Positions 6,143 to 11,484 of a DNA stretch of 14,470 nucleotides are shown here, piece by piece (position 1 is the first letter of the stretch; every line of letters begins with the position of its first letter). The notes under the pieces were generated by a model. The model made no database searches. It worked only from the letters and a program-made list of their open reading frames with translations, and was not told the origin of the DNA. The DNA is from DATMXS01 sp050260275 (GTDB lineage: Bacteria > Acidobacteriota > Terriglobia > Bryobacterales > Bryobacteraceae). The translations under genes were made by a program, and so were the position numbers. The DNA lies in assembly GCA_050260275.1 (NCBI GenBank), contig JBLNBX010000052.1, forward strand, positions 1 through 14,470, in the 5' to 3' direction.

Positions 6143-6634
6143 CTACCGCTTGAAATGATGGAGCGTCCCCACCGAGTGTCCGAGCAGCGTGACCAGGAGG
6201 AAATAGGGGAACAACAGCGCGGGATCAAACAGCCCGGCGTCGAACAGCGTGGAAGCTGAGGAGATTGCCGGGATCGATAGCGTCCAGGCCAGGGCGGCGC
6301 ATTTGGTCATGTCGAAATCCTGCTTCTCGTCGATCACATCCGTGGTCCGCGCCCGGCGCACAACAGCCAACCAGTAAGCGTATATCAGCACCAGGGGCAT
6401 GACCGTGAGCTCCCACAGGTGCCAGTCGCGAGTCTGTTGGGGCCAGGCGAACAGGGCAGTCAGACCGGCCGCGGCGCACAGGATTCCAGTCACGAACGTC
6501 GCCACGAACAGCTTGTCGCCAATCTGGCGCCGAGGCGCCAGACGCGTCTTCGGCAGCAGCCAGGCAGCCAACCCCGCAACAGCCAGCAACCCGAGCAGGA
6601 TCAATTTGCTCGCAATGTTCATGGTGGAATGCAT
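6143..6634 (-). CDS. Four-helix membrane protein (DUF2178-like)
   Basis: 163 residues. The ATG at 6634 is supported by GAGGAGG (6645-6639) 4 bases upstream. Four or five hydrophobic segments are visible: residues 9-27, 42-63, 74-92, 112-128 and 138-157. Between the third and fourth lies DVIDEKQDFDMTKCAALAWT, which resembles the DER/DEK...A pattern of small membrane proteins usually encoded beside YozG-type Cro/CI regulators. A remnant of such a regulator is found just upstream (6664-6750), which supports the assignment. The role of these pairs is poorly known; membrane-stress or antimicrobial sensing has been proposed for some. The family name is from memory and not verified. It is convergent with the EEP-family gene. 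Confidence 0.7.
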   Translation of the reverse strand: MHSTMNIASKLILLGLLAVAGLAAWLLPKTRLAPRRQIGDKLFVATFVTGILCAAAGLTALFAWPQQTRDWHLWELTVMPLVLIYAYWLAVVRRARTTDVIDEKQDFDMTKCAALAWTLSIPAISSASTLFDAGLFDPALLFPYFLLVTLLGHSVGTLHHFKR

Positions 6635-6663
6635 GTCGCCTCCTCAATCTGCCTGGAACGACG

Positions 6664-6750
6664 CTATCCGCGCGTCTCCGCGGGTCCGTCTTCGACGATC
6701 TGAAATATCTCTTCCACGGGCCTGCCGAATAAGCGCGCGATCTTGCCAGC
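6664..6750 (-). pseudogene. 3' remnant of a small Cro/CI-type regulator gene
   Basis: Reading the minus strand from 6750 to the TAG at 6666-6664 gives AGKIARLFGRPVEEIFQIVE followed by DGPAETRG. KIARLFGxPVEEIF is the characteristic last helix of small (about 70-residue) YozG-type helix-turn-helix regulators, which usually read LAxKIARLFG. Here a TAG (6753-6751) directly precedes AGK. In the neighbouring frame the preceding codons read LRLA, so a small deletion near 6748 could explain the break. None of the three frames further upstream contains a recognisable helix-turn-helix, so most of the gene is gone. It lies 29 bases before the membrane protein gene, the normal place for the partner regulator. 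Coordinates are the preserved part only. Confidence 0.55.
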
Positions 6751-6775
6751 CTAAGTAGCGCCGTGCCCGCCGGCG

Positions 6776-6811
6776 CGGCCGTTCTTGTGTACGGCGTGCG
6801 GACACAGGCCG
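6776..6811 (-). other. Dyad-symmetric element between tRNA-Arg and the regulator remnant
   Basis: CTTGTGT (6784-6790) and ACACAGG (6802-6808) are inverted with one mismatch around an 11-base spacer. CGGCC just outside on the left and GGCCG on the right can extend the pairing with a bulge. It could be an operator, or a stem in RNA reading through from the tRNA. The surrounding 6754-6870 stretch holds no gene I can recognise. Confidence 0.3.
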
Positions 6812-6870
6812 CTCTTTCCAGTGTTTTTCCAGGATTTACGCACCGCTTGGCGCGCAATGCAGGCGGTTAA

Positions 6871-6888
6871 GCGTCCGTGAGGGGACGC
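6871..6888 (-). terminator. Candidate terminator of tRNA-Arg
   Basis: On the minus strand GCGTCC (6888-6883) pairs with GGACGC (6876-6871) around CCTCAC, 15 bases after the tRNA 3' end, followed by TTAA. The stem is good but the T run is very short, so efficiency is uncertain. Confidence 0.4.
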
Positions 6889-6903
6889 CGACTGACTGAG
6901 GAG

Positions 6904-6980
6904 TGGTACGCCCGGGCCGATTCGAACGGCCGACCTTCTGCTCCGGAGGCAGACGCTCTATCCAGCTGAGCTACGGGCGC
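6904..6980 (-). tRNA. tRNA-Arg (anticodon CCG)
   Basis: The 77-base cloverleaf is complete. The acceptor stem GCGCCCG pairs with CGGGCGT, with a G1-U72 wobble. The D arm starts TAGCTCAGCTGGATAGAGC. The anticodon arm is TCTGC-CTCCGGA-GCAGA with anticodon CCG, reading the arginine codon CGG. The T arm contains GGTTCGAATC-type sequence as CCGTTCGAATCGG. The discriminator is A and CCA is encoded in the gene (6906-6904). It lies 36 bases downstream of the thioredoxin-like gene on the same strand and has its own -10 TACAAT. No duplicated 3' end or integrase gene is nearby, so there is no sign of a currently integrated element here. Confidence 0.97.
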
Positions 6981-6990
6981 GCTTCAAACC

Positions 6991-7019
6991 ATTGTAGTGC
7001 GATGCCGGGCCGGTGGCTA
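6991..7019 (-). promoter_or_regulatory. Promoter of tRNA-Arg
   Basis: On the minus strand TACAAT (6996-6991) is a one-mismatch -10, with TAGCCA (7019-7014) as a four-of-six -35 at 17 bases spacing. The predicted start near 6984 leaves only about 4 bases before the mature 5' end at 6980. The -35 box contains the stop codon of the thioredoxin-like gene. Confidence 0.5.
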
Positions 7020-7595
7020 CTTCTTGGCCTTCTTCGCGGCGGTCTTTCTCGCCGGGGCCGCCGACTCCTTCAACAGCATCTCGATAATGTTCCGCATGTT
7101 CTTCTCTTCGTCTTTGAAGAAATCCGTATCCAGCCCGCCGTACTGGCCGCGGATGACGAACTTCTTGTCGATGAAGAGAAGCTGCGGAACGTAGAGGACC
7201 TGGTCCGGCGGGTGCTGGATGTACGTCAGCACCTCATCGCGTGCTCCGATGCCGATGGGAAACGTTGCCCCGACCCGCGCTATGAAGTCTGGCACCAGCA
7301 GAGCGGCCATGTCGTTGAAGGCGACTCCGACCGGCTGGAACCCCTTGGGTCCGTATTCCCGGTAAAGCTTCTCCAATACCGTGGAAGCGGTCTGGCAGTG
7401 CGGGCAGGTGGTCTGAAGGAACTCGAGGGCGATCACCTTCCCCTTGAACTGGCTCAGCAGCAGTTGCTGGCCGTTGACCAGTCTCACGGCAAGCTCCGGC
7501 GCCGGCCGCGGCACCTGGGCGGCCCTCAAAGCCGGGGCTGCTGCCGTTCCCGCCCCGATTGCAAGCAGAAACTGACGTCGATTGAGTGGATTCAT
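7017..7595 (-). CDS. Tat-exported thioredoxin-like protein (CPHC)
   Basis: 192 residues. The N-terminus NRRQFLLAIGAGTAAAPALR fits a twin-arginine (Tat) signal, with cleavage likely after ALRAA. The mature part is a TlpA/AhpC-type thioredoxin fold: KGKVIALEFLQTTCPHCQTA carries the redox pair Cys64-Pro-His-Cys67, and the cis-proline is Pro137 in YVPQLLFID. CPHC is the DsbA active-site sequence rather than the WCPPC usual in TlpA, so either disulfide reduction or oxidation is possible. The C-terminus (180-192) is a lysine-rich tail, ARKTAAKKAKK. No Shine-Dalgarno sequence is visible. A weak TAAACT (7614-7609) sits before the ATG. It follows msrB by 41 bases and may be co-transcribed with it, suggesting a role in redox repair, although MsrB has no export signal. 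Confidence 0.85.
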   Translation of the reverse strand: MNPLNRRQFLLAIGAGTAAAPALRAAQVPRPAPELAVRLVNGQQLLLSQFKGKVIALEFLQTTCPHCQTASTVLEKLYREYGPKGFQPVGVAFNDMAALLVPDFIARVGATFPIGIGARDEVLTYIQHPPDQVLYVPQLLFIDKKFVIRGQYGGLDTDFFKDEEKNMRNIIEMLLKESAAPARKTAAKKAKK

Positions 7596-7636
7596 GCCGA
7601 TACGGACCAGTTTAGCGCTGGAAAAGCCTCAGCGGG

Positions 7637-8038
7637 CTACCTCTGGTCTCTCTGAAATTTCAGGGCCGCGGAATTAACGCAGTAGCGAAGGCCCGTGGGC
7701 TGCGGGCCGTCCTCGAAGACGTGGCCGAGGTGCGATCCACAGCGCGCACAGTGTACTTCCGTGCGGCGCATGCCGTGGCTGAGGTCCTCCTCCGTCTCAA
7801 CCCGGTCAGGCGCGGCGGGCGCTACGAAACTCGGCCAGCCGGAGCCGGAATCGTACTTCTCCTCGGAGCCGAACAACTCCTGCCCGCACGCGGCGCACAG
7901 GTACTTGCCTTTGTCGTGCAGATTCCAATACTTGCCGGTGAACGGCGGCTCGGTCCCCTTCAGCCGGAGGATGCTGTACTCCTCGTCGCTCAGCCGCTTG
8001 CGCCACTCCTCATCGCTTAGTTTGAGCTTGTCGGCCAT
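7637..8038 (-). CDS. msrB: Peptide-methionine (R)-S-oxide reductase
   Basis: Reduces the R epimer of methionine sulfoxide in proteins, using thioredoxin as electron donor, in the cytoplasm. The start is ATG 8038, preceded by AGGAGGGG (8051-8044) at 5 bases. The open frame extends to 8134 but without family sequence. The 133-residue protein is of typical length. Zinc ligands are C48xxC51 (LCAACG) and C97xxC100 (HCARCG). SGSGWPSF (64-71) and GSHLGHVFEDGP (101-112) are family signatures. The catalytic cysteine is Cys120 in RYCVNSAALKF, so this is the Cys (not Sec) form. The N-terminus up to the first Zn pair (EEWRKRLSDEEYSILRLKGT) is also standard. It leads a probable two-gene run with the thioredoxin-like gene downstream. 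Confidence 0.96.
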   Translation of the reverse strand: MADKLKLSDEEWRKRLSDEEYSILRLKGTEPPFTGKYWNLHDKGKYLCAACGQELFGSEEKYDSGSGWPSFVAPAAPDRVETEEDLSHGMRRTEVHCARCGSHLGHVFEDGPQPTGLRYCVNSAALKFQRDQR

Positions 8039-8091
8039 CCCCACCCCTCCTGGCGACATTTTCTCACGGTGATCGAAGGCGGACGTTGATG

Positions 8092-8132
8092 GCAGGGGCT
8101 GAAGCCCTGCGGCGGACTCAAGCGCGCCCCCC
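8092..8132. repeat. Double-hairpin repeat, copy A
   Basis: GCAGGGGCTGAAGCCCTGC (8092-8110) is a hairpin with a TGAA turn, immediately followed by a degenerate second arm, GGCGGACTCAAGCGCGCC (8111-8128), and a C run. Copy B at 11437-11473 has the same plan. It lies 84 bases after the stop of the MFS gene (minus strand) and upstream of msrB, so it may serve as a 3' end for the transporter transcript. It resembles dispersed palindromes that I recall from acidobacterial intergenic regions. Confidence 0.5.
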
Positions 8133-8215
8133 AAGGAGCACTGTCAGGCCGGATCTCCGCCTCAGCAGAAAGCCCATGCTCTCCGTAGCCGCGGGTCCGA
8201 ACAAGTCTCGCCCGC

Positions 8216-9553
8216 TCACTCCGGCAGCGGCTTGTCTTTCGTCTCCGGCGCGAAGGGCAGGGCGATCAGGCCCACAAGAAACGCCGCGCACATAGTGATG
8301 CCGGCGTAGCGGAAACGCGTGACGGCATCGTAGTTCGAGAACACGCGGCTGGTAAGCAGCCCGAGCGCGAACGGCCCGAGCGCCGCCACGAAGCGCCCCA
8401 CGTTGTAGCAGAACGACGTTCCCGTCGAACGCAGCCGCGTCGGGAACAGCTCCGGCAGGTAGATGGCGTATCCGCCGAAGAGCGCCAGTTGGAAGAACCC
8501 CATGATGGGAATCATCCAGAAGATGTCGCTGAAGTCGTTCAGGCGCCAGAACGTGAACGCAGTGCTCGCCATTGCCGCGACGAACGCGATGGCGAACGCC
8601 GGGCGCCGGCCGATGCGGCTGGTCACGCTCGTGAAGGCGTAGACGCCCAGGAACGCTCCCCCGTTCTGAAGCAGCGATGTGACACCTGTCCAGAAAGTGG
8701 CTTCATCGCCGCGGCCGCGCGAGACGAGCACGGCGCGCAGCAGGTCGAAGCTGAAGAAGCCTATGCCCCACAGCCCCACAACACCCGAAAACGCCAGCAG
8801 CATGCCCACGATCGAGTTCCTGCGCCAGCGCGGGTCTGTGAAAAGCTCGCTCATCGAACCGAGCTTCTCCTTCTGCTCCTTGGCGCGTTTCCAGCTCTCG
8901 GGTTCCTTGAGGCTGCGGAACACCACGATCGCCAGCAGCGCAGGCAGGCTTCCGATCAGAAACATGTAGCGCCAAGCGCTGCCGATCGCGCCCGAAGACT
9001 CCAGGCTGCCGAGCACCATGCCTGCCGTGGCCGCCATCATGTTTCCAACCGTCGACAGCGCTTGCAGCAAGCCGAGCGCGAATGGACGCGCGCGGTCCGG
9101 CATCGTCTCGGCCACCAGCGCGACCCCCACCGCGAACTGCCCGCCCACGCCGAGTCCCGTGAGGAACCGGTACAGCGAGAAATCCCAGACGCCCACTGAG
9201 AGCACGCTCAGCCCGGTGAACAACGAGTAGAAGAGGATCGTGGCGATCATCGTCTTCACGCGGCCGATGCGGTCGCCCAGGATGCCGAACAGCACGCCGC
9301 CGCTCGCCCATCCAATCATGAAGACCATCGTGGCGTAGCCGGAGTACTCTGCTATCGCGCCCGCCGCGGATGCGTCCCCGGCGTTGACGCCGAGCAGCTC
9401 GATGATGGCGGGCCGGCGCGCCAGGTTGAACAACTGCTGGTCCATCGTGTCGAACATCCAGCCCATGGAGGCGACGATCAGGACGAACCAGTGATAGCGC
9501 GTCAGGTCCTTGTACCAGGGTCCGGCAGCCGGAGAGGCCTTCAAAGCGGACAT
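8216..9553 (-). CDS. MFS transporter, sugar/carboxylate:H+ symporter type
   Basis: 445 residues with about 12 transmembrane helices. The start is ATG 9553, set by AAGGAGT (9566-9560), although the frame is open to 9832. Family marks are the TM1 acidic pair in FDTMD (34-38), motif A GILGDRIGRVK (90-100), RFLTGLGVGGQF (129-140), a second motif A SRIGRRP (312-318), YLPELFPTRLRSTGTSFCYN (365-384), and the C-terminal PETKDKPLPE (436-445), which is close to the PETKGK of sugar porters. These marks place it in the sugar (and other) transporter group, near the aromatic-acid and sialic-acid symporters. The substrate cannot be read from sequence, and no catabolic gene adjoins it. It is divergent from the DUF763 gene. 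Confidence 0.88.
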   Translation of the reverse strand: MSALKASPAAGPWYKDLTRYHWFVLIVASMGWMFDTMDQQLFNLARRPAIIELLGVNAGDASAAGAIAEYSGYATMVFMIGWASGGVLFGILGDRIGRVKTMIATILFYSLFTGLSVLSVGVWDFSLYRFLTGLGVGGQFAVGVALVAETMPDRARPFALGLLQALSTVGNMMAATAGMVLGSLESSGAIGSAWRYMFLIGSLPALLAIVVFRSLKEPESWKRAKEQKEKLGSMSELFTDPRWRRNSIVGMLLAFSGVVGLWGIGFFSFDLLRAVLVSRGRGDEATFWTGVTSLLQNGGAFLGVYAFTSVTSRIGRRPAFAIAFVAAMASTAFTFWRLNDFSDIFWMIPIMGFFQLALFGGYAIYLPELFPTRLRSTGTSFCYNVGRFVAALGPFALGLLTSRVFSNYDAVTRFRYAGITMCAAFLVGLIALPFAPETKDKPLPE

Positions 9554-9634
9554 TCGGGACTCCTTATTTGAGAAGCCCACATTGTCCGCAAACGTGCGCT
9601 GCCGCCGCAACCGGGGCCGTACAATTAAGTTCGA
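9554..9634. promoter_or_regulatory. Divergent promoter region between the MFS and DUF763 genes
   Basis: On the minus strand GACAAT (9586-9581) is a -10 candidate, followed by the strong AAGGAGT Shine-Dalgarno (9566-9560) for the transporter. On the plus strand TACAAT (9620-9625) predicts a start near 9632, only about 3 bases before the ATG at 9635, so the DUF763 message is probably leaderless. No good -35 box is seen for either. Confidence 0.45.
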
Positions 9635-10849
9635 ATGACTCGCTCGGGGCATGCCGACCTGCCGCTGCACGGCGGACGTGTGCCCGCGTGGTTGGCCGAG
9701 CGCATGACTAAGCTCGGCACGGCCATCTCGGAAAGCATCCTGTATCACTACGGGGCGCCGGAGCTGCTTGCGCGCCTGAGCGATCCGTTCTGGTTTCAGG
9801 CGCTGGGGTGCGTGATGGGCATGGACTGGCACTCGTCGGGCATCACGACGTCGGTGCTGGGCGCGCTCAAGCGCGGACTAAACCCGCGCGCGCAGGAACT
9901 GGGAATCTACATTTGCGGCGGACGCGGGAAGCAGTCTCGCAACACGCCGGCGGAGCTGCGCCAGGTGGCGGAGAGGCGCGGGCTAGACGGCGAAGCTCTG
10001 GTGCGCACCAGCAGGCTTACGGCTCGCGTCGATAGCAACGCCATCGCGGACGGTTTCCAGATCTACCTGCACACGTTCATAGTGACCGCCGGCGGCGAGT
10101 GGGCCGTCGTCCAGCAGGGCATGAATCCGGCGAGCAGGATGGCCCGGCGCTATCACTGGCACTCGCCGAGCGTGCGCAGCTTCACCTCCTCCCCGCACAC
10201 GGCGATAGTCGGCGAGCACCAGGGAGTGATCATGAACCTGGTGGACGCGCAGGCGCAGCCGGCGCAGGCGGCCTTGCTCGAGATTGTGAAGGAGCGCCCG
10301 GATGCGACGCTGGCGGAAGCACGGAAACTAGTAGCTCCGGCGCATCACGACGTCCGCGCCGAGAATGTGGACCTGAAGCGGCTCGGCGCGGTGCTCGCCG
10401 TGGCCTACGAGCGCGATCTGCGCGACTTCGCTTCCCTGCTCCTGCTCGAGAACCTGGGACCGCGCACGCTGCAATCCCTCGCGCTCATCGCCGAGGTAAT
10501 CCACGGCGCGCCGACGCGCTTCTCGGACCCGGCGCGCTTCTCCTTCGCACACGGCGGCAAAGATGGGCGCCCCTTCCCGGTGCCGCTAAAGACCTATGAC
10601 GAATCCATCGGAGTGCTGAGGGCATCGCTCGACCGCGCGAAGCTCGGCGACTCCGAAAAGCTCGACGGTTTCAGGCGTCTCGAGCGCTTCACCTCGGCTG
10701 TCGAACGGCGGCTCGAGCCCGAGGCTAATTTCGAAGCCGCCATCGCGCACGAGCAGGCTATCTCGCGCGAGATAGGCGGTCGCACAGTTTTCGACGGCGC
10801 TCCGCGGCGCGCGCGCGGACCAACGCAGTTGCCGCTATTCGGGCGATAA
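9635..10849 (+). CDS. DUF763 protein with a putative sliding-clamp binding tail
   Basis: 404 residues. The N-terminal half matches my memory of DUF763 (PF05559), found in archaea and bacteria and functionally uncharacterised: SGHADLPLHGGRVPAWLAER, LSDPFWFQALGCVMGMDWHS followed by SGITT, and GGRGKQSRNTP (95-105). Invariant-looking polar residues (Asp64, His66, Arg102, Asp139, His146) could form an active site. Residues 262-290 (FASLLLLENLGPRTLQSLAL onward) look like a helix-hairpin-helix with the turn NLGPRT. FSFAHGGKDGRPFPV (303-317) is another conserved-looking block. The extreme C-terminus is QLPLFGR, and QLPLF fits the bacterial beta-clamp motif (QL[S/D/P]LF) at residues 398-402. A DNA replication or repair role is therefore inferred. 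It is followed after 20 bases by the thioesterase gene. Confidence 0.88.
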   Translation: MTRSGHADLPLHGGRVPAWLAERMTKLGTAISESILYHYGAPELLARLSDPFWFQALGCVMGMDWHSSGITTSVLGALKRGLNPRAQELGIYICGGRGKQSRNTPAELRQVAERRGLDGEALVRTSRLTARVDSNAIADGFQIYLHTFIVTAGGEWAVVQQGMNPASRMARRYHWHSPSVRSFTSSPHTAIVGEHQGVIMNLVDAQAQPAQAALLEIVKERPDATLAEARKLVAPAHHDVRAENVDLKRLGAVLAVAYERDLRDFASLLLLENLGPRTLQSLALIAEVIHGAPTRFSDPARFSFAHGGKDGRPFPVPLKTYDESIGVLRASLDRAKLGDSEKLDGFRRLERFTSAVERRLEPEANFEAAIAHEQAISREIGGRTVFDGAPRRARGPTQLPLFGR

Positions 10850-10869
10850 TTACTCTTCTATTTATCACG

Positions 10870-11328
10870 ATGAATGATAACAGCCATCTTTCTGGATTCC
10901 CGGTTGTCGTCTCGATACCGTTGCATTGGGGCGAGCAGGACCCGCTCGGCCACATGAACAACGTTGCCTATCTGCGCTGGGCTGAGACTGCCCGCGTGGA
11001 CTACCTGATCCGGGTGGGCGTCTGGGAGTCACTAAAACGGGACGGCATAGGGCCTATCCTCGCCAACGTCAACTGCGATTACCGCCGCCCGCTCACTTAC
11101 CCCGACACGGTGCTCATCGGAACGCGCGTCGATCACCTCGGCAACTCCAGCATGAGGATGGTGCACCGCATGGTGAGCACCGCTTGCGGCGAAGTCGCGG
11201 CTGACGTGAGTTCGGTGCTGGTCATTTACGACTATAAGGTGGGCAAGCCAGTCAGAATCCCCGACGACATCCGCGAGGCCATAGCGCGTATCGAAGCCTC
11301 GGCGGATTCCCGCGCCATGGGCGTGTGA
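10870..11328 (+). CDS. Hotdog-fold acyl-CoA thioesterase (4HBT type)
   Basis: 152 residues, the usual length for a single-domain YbgC/FadM-like thioesterase, which hydrolyses acyl-CoA to free acid and CoA in the cytoplasm. The signature is HWGEQDPLGHMNNVAYLRWA (19-38) with catalytic Asp24 and neighbouring His28 and Asn30, entering the long hotdog helix (RWAETARVDYLIRVG). The beta-strands include ANVNCDYRRPLTYPDTVLIG (65-84) and VSSVLVIYDYKVGKPVRIP. Chain-length preference is unknown. No Shine-Dalgarno sequence is seen. TATTTA (10859-10864) lies directly before the ATG and may be a -10 of a leaderless transcript. Otherwise it is read through from the DUF763 gene, whose stop is 20 bases upstream. 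Confidence 0.87.
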   Translation: MNDNSHLSGFPVVVSIPLHWGEQDPLGHMNNVAYLRWAETARVDYLIRVGVWESLKRDGIGPILANVNCDYRRPLTYPDTVLIGTRVDHLGNSSMRMVHRMVSTACGEVAADVSSVLVIYDYKVGKPVRIPDDIREAIARIEASADSRAMGV

Positions 11329-11436
11329 TCCGGCGGCTCCAGCAGAGAGATCGGCCCCGCCAGATCGCCGGTGCACCCGAACCCGCCGCGCGCCGGAGAT
11401 TCAGCCCTGCCAAGGAGATTGCAGGCGGCAGTGTGA

Positions 11437-11473
11437 GGAGCTGAAGCTCCGCGCGGACTGAAGTCCGCCCCCG
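11437..11473. repeat. Double-hairpin repeat, copy B
   Basis: GGAGC-TGAA-GCTCC (11437-11450) is followed after GC by GCGGAC-TGAA-GTCCGC (11453-11468) and a run of C. Both stems are perfect and both loops are TGAA. It lies between the convergent stops of the thioesterase (11328) and the hybrid kinase (11485), where it could end transcription from either side. TTCAGCCCTGCCAAGGAG just upstream (11400-11417) contains pieces also seen in copy A. The rest of 11329-11484 holds no gene I can recognise. Confidence 0.6.
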
Positions 11474-11484
11474 CGGATCCCGCA

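Noticed and set aside
5380..6228. 282-codon open frame on the minus strand opposite the EEP-family gene
   Set aside because: It lies antisense to conserved catalytic motifs and has arginine/valine-rich, low-complexity translation typical of a shadow frame.
6225..6857. 210-codon minus-strand frame overlapping the membrane protein and regulator remnant
   Set aside because: It runs out of frame through the well-supported membrane protein gene. The LRLA residues near 6750 are of interest only as the possible other side of the regulator frameshift.
6904..6980. tRNA-Arg as the border of an integrated element
   Set aside because: No integrase gene, no duplicated tRNA 3' end and no mobile-element gene are in the window.
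8039..8134. Extended N-terminus of msrB
   Set aside because: The extra 32 residues run through repeat copy A and lack family sequence. AGGAGGGG before ATG 8038 decides the start.
9554..9832. Extended N-terminus of the MFS transporter (frame open to 9832)
   Set aside because: It would overlap the DUF763 gene, and the extra residues are not family-like. AAGGAGT directly before ATG 9553 marks the true start.
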